64,000 nucleotides of DNA from Oscillospiraceae bacterium (GCA_004557855.1 SFFJ01000002.1:46209-110208); one strand, 5' to 3'; positions 1 through 11,634 are shown, numbered from the stretch's first letter. Numbers and translations: made by a program. Notes: generated by a model not told the origin, from the sequence alone.

Positions 1-10
1 ATTTTTTCAT
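1..10 (-). CDS. 5' end of a gene running off the left edge
   Basis: An ATG at position 10 on the minus strand opens a reading frame of which only Met-Lys-Lys is inside the window. A good Shine-Dalgarno, AAAGGAGA, lies at about 14-21. The gene follows the small membrane protein at 79-291 in the same direction with a 68-base gap, so the two are probably one transcript. Nothing can be said of its product. Confidence 0.4.
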
Positions 11-78
11 GTGTTTTCTCCTTTGTGCTTATTTATGATGCAGCAGCCAGAAGAGATAGCGAACGATCAGACAGATCA

Positions 79-291
79 TCATCGGACCGAACCGGAAAAA
101 GCCAAGCGGCTGCGCTTTCTCTTCGGATATTTTTTGACCTGCCGAAACCAAACCTCCGAAAGCCCTGCCAGCAGTACGCCTGCTGCCCAGTACCAGACCG
201 TTCCGCGAAGATCATGGGTAATCATCCCCCACGCAGTAAAGGTGACGAAGCTCAATACAAAAAAGATAGTGTATCGGGTTGCTTCAGACAT
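79..291 (-). CDS. small two-helix membrane protein, unknown
   Basis: This is a 70-residue protein with two likely membrane helices (about residues 7-24 and 32-50), followed by a strongly basic tail rich in Lys and Arg. The start was set at 291 because an AAGGGG Shine-Dalgarno sits just upstream; the longer frame to 378 has none. It precedes another gene start at position 10 and may be the first gene of that operon. I do not recognise the family. A small accessory subunit of a membrane complex is possible but not shown. Confidence 0.6.
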   Translation of the reverse strand: MSEATRYTIFFVLSFVTFTAWGMITHDLRGTVWYWAAGVLLAGLSEVWFRQVKKYPKRKRSRLAFSGSVR

Positions 292-486
292 GTTGTTTTT
301 TCCCCTTTTGCAAAGTGTTTTTTTGCTGCTTCCATTATAGCAGGGAACCGTGCGCCCCGCCATTGGCGGCTTCCACATTTTTCTCGCCCTGCGTTTGGCA
401 GTAATGTCTTCACCCTATATAACGGAGATCACGCCGGAAATGCAACAAAAAATCAAAATTTTTGCGGAAAGGTAAGCGCTCCCCCC

Positions 487-534
487 CGGCACCAGCAAAA
501 AAGACGCCGAAAGGCGTCTTTTTTGCTGGTGCCG
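487..534 (-). terminator. tRNA-Leu terminator inside a 22-bp perfect palindrome
   Basis: Positions 487-508 and 513-534 are perfect inverted repeats with a GAAA/TTTC loop. The inner part, GACGCC paired to GGCGTC with runs of T on both sides, is an ordinary bidirectional intrinsic terminator. Unusually, the stem continues outwards to include the last eight bases of the tRNA gene, including CCA, so the tRNA tail is mirrored downstream. Confidence 0.8.
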
Positions 535-613
535 CTGACGGGAATTGAACCCGTACGGTGTTTCCACCGAGGGATTTTAAGTCCCTTGCGTCTGCCGGTT
601 CCGCCACAGCGGC
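527..613 (-). tRNA. tRNA-Leu (anticodon TAA)
   Basis: The 87-base minus-strand sequence folds as a class II tRNA. The acceptor arm GCCGCTG pairs with CAGCGGC, the anticodon loop reads CTTAAAA (anticodon TAA), there is a long variable arm, the T-arm contains GGTTCAATTCC, and CCA is encoded. It has its own promoter and terminator and is divergent from alaS. Confidence 0.95.
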
Positions 614-637
614 GCAGGGCGGGGATAAACCTTACTC

Positions 638-666
638 ATCTTACAATAGCCCTCCGCAAAAGTCAA
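638..666 (-). promoter_or_regulatory. promoter of tRNA-Leu
   Basis: On the minus strand TTGACT (661-666) and TAAGAT (638-643) are separated by 17 bases, about 25 bases before the tRNA 5' end. It is back-to-back with the alaS promoter. Confidence 0.75.
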
Positions 667-675
667 GCGCAGGGC

Positions 676-705
676 TTGACAAATCCCCACCGGGCGCTTT
701 ATAAT
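676..705 (+). promoter_or_regulatory. promoter of the alaS leader
   Basis: TTGACA (676-681) and TATAAT (700-705) are both perfect consensus hexamers, 18 bases apart. Transcription would begin near 712, giving a leader of roughly 315 bases before alaS. Confidence 0.85.
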
Positions 706-711
706 ACTTTG

Positions 712-982
712 GTAAACAGCAAAAAAGGCATTGACAGGGTCAGTGCTGCGCCGCCGCCCCCAGAGAGAAAGCCCCCGGCTGAAAGGCTTTCGGCAGTCCC
801 GGTGCATCACAGCCGCCCCCGAGCCATCGGCGTGAGGAACGCCGGCGTACCCGGTGCGTTAAACCGGCAAAAGCGGCAGCGTCCCACGGCGCTGCAATCT
901 GGGTGGTACCACGGAAGGTTCGGCTTTCGTCCCTACGGCTTCGCAAAGGAAGCAGGGGAGGAGAGCTGTTTTTTATTTTTCG
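712..982 (+). promoter_or_regulatory. T-box riboswitch controlling alaS
   Basis: The leader carries the T-box core GGGTGGTACCACGG at 901-914, followed by a GC-rich hairpin at about 929-955 and a T-rich tail at 969-980, the usual terminator. A GAAAGCC...GGCTTTC hairpin preceded by AGAG lies at about 770-792 in the Stem I region. Uncharged tRNA-Ala is expected to pair with the T-box and prevent termination. A GCC codon just after that hairpin is a possible specifier, but I did not model Stem I. Confidence 0.9.
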
Positions 983-1026
983 CCCATCGCCCGCAAAATG
1001 CAAAAAAAGAAAGGAATTTACCCACT

Positions 1027-3657
<2,631 letters not shown>

Positions 3658-3727
3658 TTTTTTACGGCGCTCCTCCGTGGAGACCGCCCCGTATCCCCAC
3701 CATATCAACCGAAAGGAGACCTTCCTC

Positions 3728-4060
3728 ATGTGTATTTTCTGCAAGATCGCAGCGGGAGAGATCCCATCGAACAAGCTGTACGAGGACGAAAAGGTGCTGG
3801 CCTTTTATGACCTGGACCCCCAGGCGCCCACCCATTTTCTCGTCATCCCCAAGGAGCATATCGGCTCCGCCGGGGAGCTGACCCCGGAAAACGCCGGGAT
3901 CGTCGGGCACATTTTTGCCGTCATCGCAAAAATCTGTGCAGAGCACGGCTGGGAAAGCTACCGTGTGGTGACCAACTGCGGCGAGCAGGCCGGCCAGACG
4001 GTGCAGCACCTGCATTTCCATGTGCTTTCCGGGCGGGATATGACCTGGCCCCCCGGCTGA
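3728..4060 (+). CDS. HIT family nucleotide-binding hydrolase
   Basis: This 110-residue protein begins with CIFCKIAAGEIPS, the zinc-type start of HINT-like proteins. It carries the histidine triad HLHFH near residue 98, which hydrolyses nucleoside phosphoramidates or related AMP adducts. The start at 3728 has AAAGGAGA eight bases upstream. It lies 70 bases after alaS with no promoter between them and is probably cotranscribed; HINT enzymes can act on aminoacyl-adenylates, which would fit. A strong terminator follows. Confidence 0.93.
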   Translation: MCIFCKIAAGEIPSNKLYEDEKVLAFYDLDPQAPTHFLVIPKEHIGSAGELTPENAGIVGHIFAVIAKICAEHGWESYRVVTNCGEQAGQTVQHLHFHVLSGRDMTWPPG

Positions 4061-4074
4061 TGCTCCCATCCGAA

Positions 4075-4103
4075 CCGTCCCCGCCCCCGGCGGGGACTTT
4101 TTC
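4075..4103 (+). terminator. terminator of the alaS-HIT transcript
   Basis: GTCCCCGCC pairs with GGCGGGGAC across a short C-rich loop, followed by TTTTTC. Confidence 0.9.
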
Positions 4104-4132
4104 TTGCAAATGCCGCCGGGTTATGATATAAT
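4104..4132 (+). promoter_or_regulatory. promoter of the 194-residue membrane protein gene
   Basis: TTGCAA (4104-4109) and TATAAT (4127-4132) are 17 bases apart, directly after the preceding terminator and about 34 bases before the ATG. Confidence 0.8.
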
Positions 4133-4165
4133 TTACCCAAATTTTCGTGTAACGGGAGAAGAAAC

Positions 4166-4750
4166 ATGGCCAAAACCGATAGGAAGAATTCAAAAAAGAT
4201 TTTTGAGGGATACCGCAAGCACCAAAAGCTGTGGAACGGTATCTTTATCGTGCTGTTTGCGGTCATCGGCATCGGGCTGGCGATCGCCAACGGCACCGTG
4301 GACTGGAACCCGCAGCTGGTCATCGGCAGGTATGAATTTACCCTGTTCCATGCCATCATGCTGGTGGTGATGGTGGTGCTGCTGGGCTTCGGCATCGTGG
4401 CCATGAAGCGGGACAGCAGCGAGGAGCAGCAGGAAATCTACCGGCAGGAGCGTGAGGAGGCCATCCGGCTGCGGCAGGAGGCCATGGCCGAGCGCAAGCA
4501 GGAGATGCAGGACGCCTACGACGCCATGAAGCGCCGCCGTGCCGCCCGTCTGGCGGAGCGGGGCATAGCCCCCACGGCTGCTGCCGCCGAAGCGGTGGAT
4601 GCCGTAGAAACGGTGGAGGCGGCGGAGACCGAGGCGGCCGAGGCCGAGGAGCTGGCCGGGGACGCCATAGAGCTGGCCGGAGAGGAAGGCCGGCTGACCG
4701 AGGAGGCCATCGAGGCGGGGGAGGACAAAAAGCAGGAGGAAAACTCTTGA
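4166..4750 (+). CDS. two-helix membrane protein with long charged coiled tail, unknown
   Basis: This 194-residue protein has a basic N-terminus and two membrane helices (about residues 24-43 and 57-80). A highly charged region rich in Glu, Arg and Gln (about 85-135) is likely a helical coiled coil. The acidic Ala/Glu tail contains short repeats of the VEAAE type. GGGAGAAG serves as Shine-Dalgarno. It has its own promoter and stands alone between the alaS and thrS units. I do not recognise a family and assign no function. Confidence 0.8.
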   Translation: MAKTDRKNSKKIFEGYRKHQKLWNGIFIVLFAVIGIGLAIANGTVDWNPQLVIGRYEFTLFHAIMLVVMVVLLGFGIVAMKRDSSEEQQEIYRQEREEAIRLRQEAMAERKQEMQDAYDAMKRRRAARLAERGIAPTAAAAEAVDAVETVEAAETEAAEAEELAGDAIELAGEEGRLTEEAIEAGEDKKQEENS

Positions 4751-4775
4751 CATTGCCCCGTGAAAGGACTACAAT
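4747..4775 (+). promoter_or_regulatory. promoter of the thrS leader
   Basis: TTGACA (4747-4752) and TACAAT (4770-4775) have 17-base spacing. The -35 box overlaps the stop codon of the preceding gene. Confidence 0.85.
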
Positions 4776-4781
4776 AACCGC

Positions 4782-5045
4782 ATAAATCCCAAAGCGTTAC
4801 GAGAAAAGTAAAAGCGCCCCCGTCCTTCCGACAGAGAGCAAACGGCACAGGCTGCAACCGTTTGCGGAAGAAAGGGATCGGCGTACCGCCTTTTCCAGCG
4901 CGGTGCAAAATCACCGCCGGCCCGGCCCCGTTATCCGCCGCATGGAGTGGGTCGCTGTGCGGCCCGATCCGGGTGGAACCGTGGGATATTTCGTCTCACC
5001 CCGGCTGCTTTCTTCACAAGGAGAAGGCAGCCGTTTTTGTTTTTC
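4782..5045 (+). promoter_or_regulatory. T-box riboswitch controlling thrS
   Basis: AGAGAGC followed by a GCAAACGG/CCGTTTGC hairpin lies at about 4835-4868. The T-box core GGGTGGAACCGTGG lies at 4971-4984. CGGCTGC and GCAGCCG then form a terminator hairpin ending in TTTTTG near 5034-5040. An ACC triplet at about 4886 could be the threonine specifier; I did not fold Stem I to test this. The leader ends about 180 bases before thrS. Confidence 0.9.
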
Positions 5046-5087
5046 CCGGTCGGGCGGGGCGATGAAAATCGCCTCCGGCTGCGCCGT

Positions 5088-5160
5088 CCCCTTGACAGGC
5101 ATCAGCCCGCCTTCACCGGGCATCAGCCTGCCTGCGGGCCCGTCTTGCCGCCCTTCGATT
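5088..5160 (+). repeat. dispersed intergenic repeat, copy A
   Basis: Positions 5088-5140 are identical over 53 bases to the reverse complement of 35256-35308, and resemble 56379-56470. The unit contains two direct GGCATCAGCC blocks around a GCC/GGC hairpin. It lies between the T-box terminator and the thrS start, so it is part of the transcribed leader. Confidence 0.85.
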
Positions 5161-5229
5161 TTCCCACCCCGGCCCCTTGGGATCATTCTGTTCATCCATT
5201 CATCCATTACCCGAAACGGAGGAGTTATT

Positions 5230-7167
5230 ATGCTGAAAATCACCCTGAAGGACGGCTCCGTAAGAGAGCTGGCCGCCCCGCAGACCATCGCCGACTTTAC
5301 CAAGGATTTGAGCATGGGTCTGTACCGCAATGCCTGCTGCGCCCTCGTGGACGGCAAGGTCGCCGACCTGTGTGACCTGCTGGATCACGACTGCGCCGTA
5401 GAAATCCTGACCTTTGACAGCGAGCAGGGGCAGCGTGCCTTTAACCACACCGCCTCTCACATTCTGGCGCAGGCGGTGCAGCACCTGTTCCCCGAAGCGA
5501 AGCTCGCCATCGGCCCCGCCATCGAGGATGGCTTCTACTACGATTTTGACGTTCCCTCCCCCTTCACCCCGGAGGACCTGGAAAAGCTGGAGGCCGAAAT
5601 GGCCGCCATCGCCAAGGCCGATCTCCCCATCGAGCGGTTCTCGCTGCCGGTGGAGGAGGCCAAAAAGCTGGAGGCCGACCAGCCCTATAAGCTGGAGCTC
5701 ATCGAGGAGCACGCCGGAAAGGGCGAGCCGATCGCCTTCCGCCGGCAGGGGGATTTCACCGACCTGTGCGCCGGCCCCCACCTGATGTCCACCGGCCCCG
5801 TCAAGGCCGTCAAGCTGACCAGCTGCACCGGCGCCTACTGGCGCGGCAGCGAGAAAAACAAGATGTTGAGCCGCATCTACGGCTGCGCCTTCCCCAAGCG
5901 CAGTATGCTGGAGGAGCATCTGGCACGGCTGGAGGAGGCACGCCGCCGCGACCACAACAAGCTGGGCCGTGAGCTGGAATACTTCACCACAGTTGATGTG
6001 ATCGGGCAGGGGCTGCCCGTCCTGCTGCCCAAGGGCGCCCGTGTGGTGCAGCTTTTGCAGCGTTGGGTGGAGGACACCGAGCAGCAGCGCGGCTATCTGC
6101 TGACCAAGACCCCCCTGATGGCCAAGCGGGAGCTTTATAAGATCTCCGGCCACTGGGACCACTATCTGGACGGGATGTTTGTGCTGGGCGACCCCCACGA
6201 TGAGACCAAGGAATGCTTCGCCCTGCGCCCCATGACCTGCCCGTTCCAGTATCAGGTGTTCCTCAACCGTGCCCGCAGCTACCGCGACCTGCCCATGCGT
6301 CTGGGCGAGACCTCCACGCTGTTCCGCAATGAGGACTCCGGCGAGATGCACGGACTCATCCGGGTACGGCAGTTCACCATCTCGGAGGGGCATATCATCC
6401 TGCGCCCCGACCAGCTGGAGGAGGAGTTCCGGCATTGTTTGGAGCTGGCGAAGTATTGCCTTGAAACCGTAGGTCTCTTGGAGGACTGCACCTTCCGCTT
6501 CTCCCAGTGGGATCCCAACAATACCGAAAAGTACATCGGTACGCCGGAGCAGTGGAATGAGGCCCAGAGCATCATGGGTAAGATCCTCGACCACCTCGGC
6601 ATCAAATATACCGTCGGCATCGATGAAGCCGCCTTCTACGGCCCCAAGCTGGATATCCAGTATAAAAACGTATTCGGCAAGGAGGACACCATCGTTACCA
6701 TCCAGATCGACCAGCTGCTGGCCGAGCAGTTCGATATGTCCTACATTGACCAGAACGGGCAGAAGGTGCGCCCCTATATCATCCACCGCACCTCCCTCGG
6801 CTGCTACGAGCGCACCCTGGCTTACCTCATCGAAAAGTACGCCGGCGCCCTGCCCACCTGGCTTTCCCCCACGCAGGTGGCGCTGCTGCCCATCGCCGAC
6901 CGTCATCTCGACTATGTGTATGAGATCAAGAAGGCGCTGGAGGAGCGCGGCGTGCGCGTGATGGTGGACGACCGCAACGAGAAGATCAACAAGAAGATCC
7001 GCGACAGCCAGATGGAGAAGATCCCCTATATGCTGGTTATCGGCGACCGCGATGTGGAAAACGGCACCGTTTCGGTACGCTCCCGCAAGGACGGCGACCT
7101 GGGCGCCATGGCCCCCGCCGATTTCTACGCGAACCTCACCGAGGAGATCACCACCCGCGCCCGCTGA
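5230..7167 (+). CDS. thrS: threonine-tRNA ligase
   Basis: This 645-residue class II synthetase has an N-terminal TGS domain (1-60). The editing domain starts with HTASH (H73, H77). The catalytic core has C337 in the MTCPF motif, one of the active-site zinc ligands, and the class II motif 2. A C-terminal anticodon-binding domain starts at about residue 545. The start at 5230 has CGGAGGAG upstream and agrees with the usual TGS N-terminus. It is a single-gene unit under a T-box leader. Confidence 0.98.
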   Translation: MLKITLKDGSVRELAAPQTIADFTKDLSMGLYRNACCALVDGKVADLCDLLDHDCAVEILTFDSEQGQRAFNHTASHILAQAVQHLFPEAKLAIGPAIEDGFYYDFDVPSPFTPEDLEKLEAEMAAIAKADLPIERFSLPVEEAKKLEADQPYKLELIEEHAGKGEPIAFRRQGDFTDLCAGPHLMSTGPVKAVKLTSCTGAYWRGSEKNKMLSRIYGCAFPKRSMLEEHLARLEEARRRDHNKLGRELEYFTTVDVIGQGLPVLLPKGARVVQLLQRWVEDTEQQRGYLLTKTPLMAKRELYKISGHWDHYLDGMFVLGDPHDETKECFALRPMTCPFQYQVFLNRARSYRDLPMRLGETSTLFRNEDSGEMHGLIRVRQFTISEGHIILRPDQLEEEFRHCLELAKYCLETVGLLEDCTFRFSQWDPNNTEKYIGTPEQWNEAQSIMGKILDHLGIKYTVGIDEAAFYGPKLDIQYKNVFGKEDTIVTIQIDQLLAEQFDMSYIDQNGQKVRPYIIHRTSLGCYERTLAYLIEKYAGALPTWLSPTQVALLPIADRHLDYVYEIKKALEERGVRVMVDDRNEKINKKIRDSQMEKIPYMLVIGDRDVENGTVSVRSRKDGDLGAMAPADFYANLTEEITTRAR

Positions 7168-7199
7168 TCCGAACCCCCTACAAACGGCAGGACCCCGTG

Positions 7200-7230
7200 G
7201 GGCCCGGCGCCTGCGGCGCCGGGCCCTTTT
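7200..7230 (+). terminator. thrS terminator
   Basis: A perfect 12-base stem (7200-7211 with 7215-7226) has a three-base TGC loop and is followed by TTTT. The TGC loop reads GCA on the other strand, the loop type also seen in the nearby structured repeats. Confidence 0.9.
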
Positions 7231-7264
7231 GCCGCCCGCACAGCCCCTGCAAGGGGCAGGGGGA

Positions 7265-7351
7265 GGGCGCCCGCAGGGCGCTTCGGCGCAGCCGAAGCCG
7301 GCGGCGGAGCCGCCGAACCCGTCCGCAGGACGGGTTGCCCTGCGGGCGCCC
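7265..7351 (+). repeat. GNA-hairpin cluster 1
   Basis: Outer 15-base arms (7265-7279, 7337-7351) enclose three perfect hairpins with loops GCA, GGA and GCA. A GC-rich head like those of other copies, GCAAGGGGCAGGGGGAGGG, lies just before. It is intergenic between thrS and the M23 gene. Confidence 0.85.
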
Positions 7352-7461
7352 CGGCCCCGGCAGTTTTCCCGCAACCGTCACATTCCGTTTACATTTGCAA
7401 CAAGAAATCCCCGGCCGAGGTGTGCTATACTGGCGATAATCTGCCCCGCCCTGCCGCGGGC

Positions 7462-7490
7462 TGGACAAATCCGCAAAATCTTGTTATAAT
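7462..7490 (+). promoter_or_regulatory. promoter of the M23 protein gene
   Basis: TGGACA (7462-7467) and TATAAT (7485-7490) are 17 bases apart, about 38 bases before the start codon. Confidence 0.8.
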
Positions 7491-7527
7491 ATCGTGATGG
7501 TTCACTATGAATGGAAGGAGGATGCCT

Positions 7528-10056
7528 ATGTCGGATGAAAAAAAGCCGGATCTGACCCCGGAAACCGCCCCGGAGCCGGTGGATACCGCCGCAGCCATGC
7601 AGTATTTTGAGGCTGCCGAGGCCGCAGCCGAGGTCGGTCGGGAGATCCTTGCTTCCCGCAAGCCCAAAAAGCCGAAAAAACAGAAAAAGCAGAAAAAAGA
7701 GCCGGAGCAGGCATCCCCCGCCCCGGTAGAAACCGATAACGGCTGGCAGCCCTCCCAGCAGGAGACGCCCGCCGAGCCGAAAAAAACCGGAAAGCCCGAA
7801 AAGGCTAAAAAGGTCAAAAAGGTCAAAAAGGCTGAAAAGAAAAAGCCCGCCGAGCCAAAGCCCAAAAAGCCCCCCGGAAAGCACCCCTCACCGGACGGGA
7901 TGTACCGGTGGGCGGAGCGCTACTGCTCCTATATCGGGCTGCAGCTGCTGCGGGAGTACCACGCCCTGCGCCGCACCCTCGGCCACTTCATCGGGGAGAT
8001 GCGCCGCAGACTGCCGGCCCTCTGGCACAAGCTGCGCAGCCGTTCCGGCCGCCGTGCCGAGCACTTCGCCGATGAGGTGCTGTTCCCCTACCGCATTTTA
8101 AGCAGCGAAACCGGGACGCTGATCGCCGCCCTGCGGGATAAGACCCCCGAGGGCAAGGCAGGCCGCCGGGACGCCTGGCGGGATTACGGCCGGGCCGTTG
8201 CCCGCCCCCTGAACCGTGTCGCCAATTTCTTCGCCCCCATTTTCGGGCTGGCCATTCTGGCAGGCGCCATCGCCTTTTTTAACCAGTTCACCTTTGCCCT
8301 GCGGGTGGAATATAACGGCAACCCGGTGGGCTATATCGAACGGGAAAGCGACTTCTACGAGGCCCGTGACGCCATGCTGGACCGCCTCATCAATGAGGAA
8401 TATATCCCGCCGGAAGACACCATCCCCACCCTTTCGCTGGCCGTGGTAAAGGAAAAAGATCTGCTGACCAAGGAACAGCTCACCGATGCCATCATGCGCT
8501 CCTCCGGTAATACGCTGGTGGAGGCCTCCGGGTTCTATCTCGAGGGGAAATTCCTCGGTGCCCTGATGGACGGCAACGAATTTTTGCTGTTCATGGACCG
8601 TGTGCTGGATAACTACCGCACCGGCGAGGAGCACGAAACGGTGCAGTTCACCAAAAATATCCGGCTGGAGGACGGCGTTTACCCCGTCAGCTCGGTCATG
8701 ACCGTCTCCGACCTGCAAAGCTATCTGCGCAGCAGCAAGGCACTGCGCCGCAGCTATACCGCCCGCCCCGGCGAGACCCTCGACGTCATCGCCAAGCGGT
8801 ACAGCCTGACGCTGGAGGAAATGTTCTCCTTCAATGATGAGCTGGAGGACTACCTGACCGCCCTGCGCCAGCAGCAGCTGGGCTATGACCCCGATACCGT
8901 CATCCTGCCCGATTCTGGCACCCCGGCTGCGGAATGGAACGCCCGGCTGGATGAGATCAGCGTGAACGGCGAGACCCCGCTGGAGACCGCCATCAATAAC
9001 GGCATGGTGCTGTATATGGGGCTGCTGTATTGGCCGGACGACCTGCCGGAGGGCGCCGCCGAGGAGCTGGCTGCCGCCGGGGACCGCAACGCCCTGTACC
9101 GGCTGCAATACGGCATCGCCGATGAGACCGCCGAAGCCCCCGAGGAGGAAACCGACGAGCAGAAGCCCGCGGCCGCCAATGCCGCCGCTTCTGCCAATAA
9201 GACCAATTCTACCGACAAGGCCGATAAGGCCAACACCGCCGATACCGCCGCTGCGACCGACCCGGCCGGGACGGAGGAGAACGGCGAAAGCAGTCTGCCC
9301 ATCACCGGCGAACCGGTCAAGACCATTGACCTGACCCCGCTGGGACAGGTGCCGCTGCAGGGCGGCGAGGAGCTGCTGGTGGTGGAGATGGATGTGGAGC
9401 TGGGCGTGCAGGTCACCCGCCGGGAGACCTATATGGCCAATGTCCAGTTCGGCACCACCTATCAGGATAATAACAAGAAGCCCGTCGGTGATGAACGGGT
9501 CATCTCCGCCGGCATTTACGGTAAGGATGAGGTGGTCGCCGACGTCACCTACATCGACGGCGTAAGGGTGGGCGAAACGGTACTGAACCGCACCCGCGTC
9601 AAGGACCCGGTCAATCAGGTCGTATCCCGCGGCACCCAGACCATCGATGACTACTTTGCCAGCACCGGCGGCCGGTTCATCTGGCCCGCCGACGGCGGCT
9701 ACTTTAACGGCTCGCTGGGCGCCTACCGCGGCCACACCGGCATGGATATCGCCTGCCCCATGGGCACCACCGTCCGTGCCTCCAAGGCGGGTACCGTTAC
9801 CACCGCCTTCAATTACGGCTGGAACTACGGCTATGGTAAAACGGTGGTCATCAACCACGGCTACGGCCAGATCACCCGCTATGCCCATATGTCCAATGTC
9901 ACCGTTACGGTCGGGCAGTATGTCAAGCAGGGTCAGGTCATCGGTTACAGCGGCAGTTCCGGCAATTCCAGCGGCCCGCATCTGCACTTCGAGATCCGCA
10001 TCGACGGTGTCATCAAGGCGCCGGAAAACTATATCGGCAAATTCTATAACCGCTGA
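7528..10056 (+). CDS. membrane-anchored LysM/G5/M23 peptidoglycan endopeptidase
   Basis: This 842-residue protein starts with a Lys/Glu/Pro-rich cytoplasmic part of about 130 residues. A membrane helix lies at about 231-253, so the remainder is outside the cell. A LysM-like repeat (about 409-452) should bind glycan. After an Ala/Asp-rich linker come a G5 domain (about 610-695) and a LytM/M23 domain (about 705-840). The M23 zinc-site residues H736, D740 and H820 are visible in HTGMD and HLHFE, so it should cut peptide cross-links. The start at 7528 is six bases after AAGGAGG; two other in-frame ATGs, at 7507 and 7522, are too early for that site. It is transcribed alone. Confidence 0.93.
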   Translation: MSDEKKPDLTPETAPEPVDTAAAMQYFEAAEAAAEVGREILASRKPKKPKKQKKQKKEPEQASPAPVETDNGWQPSQQETPAEPKKTGKPEKAKKVKKVKKAEKKKPAEPKPKKPPGKHPSPDGMYRWAERYCSYIGLQLLREYHALRRTLGHFIGEMRRRLPALWHKLRSRSGRRAEHFADEVLFPYRILSSETGTLIAALRDKTPEGKAGRRDAWRDYGRAVARPLNRVANFFAPIFGLAILAGAIAFFNQFTFALRVEYNGNPVGYIERESDFYEARDAMLDRLINEEYIPPEDTIPTLSLAVVKEKDLLTKEQLTDAIMRSSGNTLVEASGFYLEGKFLGALMDGNEFLLFMDRVLDNYRTGEEHETVQFTKNIRLEDGVYPVSSVMTVSDLQSYLRSSKALRRSYTARPGETLDVIAKRYSLTLEEMFSFNDELEDYLTALRQQQLGYDPDTVILPDSGTPAAEWNARLDEISVNGETPLETAINNGMVLYMGLLYWPDDLPEGAAEELAAAGDRNALYRLQYGIADETAEAPEEETDEQKPAAANAAASANKTNSTDKADKANTADTAAATDPAGTEENGESSLPITGEPVKTIDLTPLGQVPLQGGEELLVVEMDVELGVQVTRRETYMANVQFGTTYQDNNKKPVGDERVISAGIYGKDEVVADVTYIDGVRVGETVLNRTRVKDPVNQVVSRGTQTIDDYFASTGGRFIWPADGGYFNGSLGAYRGHTGMDIACPMGTTVRASKAGTVTTAFNYGWNYGYGKTVVINHGYGQITRYAHMSNVTVTVGQYVKQGQVIGYSGSSGNSSGPHLHFEIRIDGVIKAPENYIGKFYNR

Positions 10057-10068
10057 CAAAGTCACCAC

Positions 10069-10105
10069 ACCACCCCCGGGGGAGCGATCCGCCGGGGGCG
10101 GTTTT
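10069..10105 (+). terminator. terminator after the M23 protein gene
   Basis: A GC-rich stem, CCACCCCCGG against CCGGGGGCGG with one mismatch, is followed by TTTTTG. Confidence 0.75.
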
Positions 10106-10197
10106 TGCATGAAAACAGCGCAGCCCCTTGCCATGCCGCCGCCGTTTGGGTAAAATAGGGGGGAACCATTCGCTTGACCGGCGCCGGCCCACCGTTA

Positions 10198-10346
10198 CGG
10201 CGGGCGCAGCCTCCGCTTGACTCGTGCTGACCCACGGCGGGCGCGGCCTCCGCTTAACTCGTGCTGACCCACGGCGGGCGCGGCCTCCGCCCCACTCGTG
10301 CTGACCCACGGCGGGCGCGGCCTCCGCTTGACTCGTGCTGACCCTC
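10198..10346 (+). repeat. four tandem 37-bp repeats plus associated module
   Basis: Four head-to-tail units of 37 bases (starting near 10199, 10236, 10273 and 10310) end in a CGTGCTGACCC motif. They are followed by a GC-rich palindromic stretch that repeats the core CCGCTGCGGCGCGCCCGCC at 10369 and 10437. Inverted copies of the same modules occur at 40487-40600, and one more at about 60638-60680. The stretch 10057-10515 holds no gene. Confidence 0.85.
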
Positions 10347-10515
10347 CATTTCATTTCGGGCAGCCCTCGCCGCTGCGGCGCGCCCGCCTTTCCCCACCGG
10401 GTCTCACGACCCGTCGGGGGCCCCATCGGCAGCCCCCGCCGCTGCGGCGCGCCCGCCCTTTGCACAGAGCTGCCCCTGCCAAGCGAACCCCACATCACCG
10501 CAAACCGGAGGAACT

Positions 10516-11634
10516 ATGCTGACTGAACGGGAAGAAAAACTCATCAAACGCTACTGCATCTACCCAAAACTCGCCATGACGGGCGTCATTATGGCGCTGG
10601 CGCTGGGGGTGCCGTATGTCCTGCTGGAAATGATCGATGACCTTGCTTTCCACAATGACCGGGCCGTCTTTTGGGGGCTGTATGTCTACATCGGCTTTGT
10701 CATCCTCTACATGGTGCTGTTCTGCTGGTGTGCGCTGGCCCCCCGCTTCGGGATGCGCCGGGAGGAATGGCGGGAATTGCAGCGCCGGGCCGATGTCCGG
10801 CAAAGCCAAACCGATTATTCCGGGGCAGTCGCAGGGGCTATGGGCATGAGCGCCGCCGGGCGGCTGATGCGGAAAAGCGAAAATAAAGCGGCACAGGTCG
10901 CCGGGGCGGCGGCACAGGTCGCCGGGGCGGTAGGGGCGGTCTCCACCGCCGGTGCCATGCTTTCCGAGCTCCGCCGCAACGCCGAGGCGATGGCGGAGGC
11001 CTATCGGGTGCAGATCCCCGATACCAAAAGGGTGCGGCTGGCGATGGTGCTGGTACCGCTGGCGGTGATGATCGGGACATTTGTGCCGCAATATGCCGCC
11101 GCTGCCGCTGCAAACCGGGAGGCTGCCGACCGTGTTTCGGTAAATATCCGGCAGGTGGTGGATGCGCTGGACCCCGTCTGCGAATACATTTCCGCCGATG
11201 ACCCCCATGAGCGCTACCAAAGCTACGGCTACCGGGTGGCGGGCTACCTGCGGGGCATGGTTACCGATACCGAGCGCTGCTACGCCTATGTTTCGCTGGA
11301 CCCGCAGGGCGTCATCGAGTCGGTCTCCTACGATGCGTATATCGATATGACGATAAGCCCGGAGGAAAATTTAAGCCGCATCGAAAAGGACTTCGAGGTG
11401 CTGAACCGTGCGCTGAAGCGGGCGGATGTCCCGACGGAATTCCCCGACCTTTTCGGCCACTACCGCCTTTCCGAGGAGTTCAAGACGGCATTTATGGCGG
11501 GCAGCTATTATGAAGGCCTGCGCATGACCGACCGCGGCAGCGACCTGCGCGTCACCTGCTGCTTCGAAACCGAAAGCGAGCAGGACTTCACCGAATACAC
11601 CCGCCCCTATCTCTACCTGTATGTTTGGGGCTGA
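10516..11634 (+). CDS. three-helix membrane protein with extracellular C-terminal domain, unknown
   Basis: This 372-residue protein has two N-terminal helices (about 19-40 and 53-77). A cytoplasmic stretch of about 100 residues contains a short duplicated segment, AAQVAGA, and a third helix lies at about 176-200. The C-terminal 170 residues would lie on the other side of the membrane and look globular. CGGAGG precedes the ATG. It sits alone between the M23 gene and rny. I do not recognise the family. Confidence 0.8.
   Translation: MLTEREEKLIKRYCIYPKLAMTGVIMALALGVPYVLLEMIDDLAFHNDRAVFWGLYVYIGFVILYMVLFCWCALAPRFGMRREEWRELQRRADVRQSQTDYSGAVAGAMGMSAAGRLMRKSENKAAQVAGAAAQVAGAVGAVSTAGAMLSELRRNAEAMAEAYRVQIPDTKRVRLAMVLVPLAVMIGTFVPQYAAAAAANREAADRVSVNIRQVVDALDPVCEYISADDPHERYQSYGYRVAGYLRGMVTDTERCYAYVSLDPQGVIESVSYDAYIDMTISPEENLSRIEKDFEVLNRALKRADVPTEFPDLFGHYRLSEEFKTAFMAGSYYEGLRMTDRGSDLRVTCCFETESEQDFTEYTRPYLYLYVWG

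Noticed and set aside
25..1026. In-frame extension upstream of alaS
   Set aside because: It runs through the tRNA gene and the T-box leader; the family start and Shine-Dalgarno are at 1027.
10198..10465. Tandem repeats as a CRISPR array
   Set aside because: The 37-bp units are head to tail without spacers and no cas gene is present.
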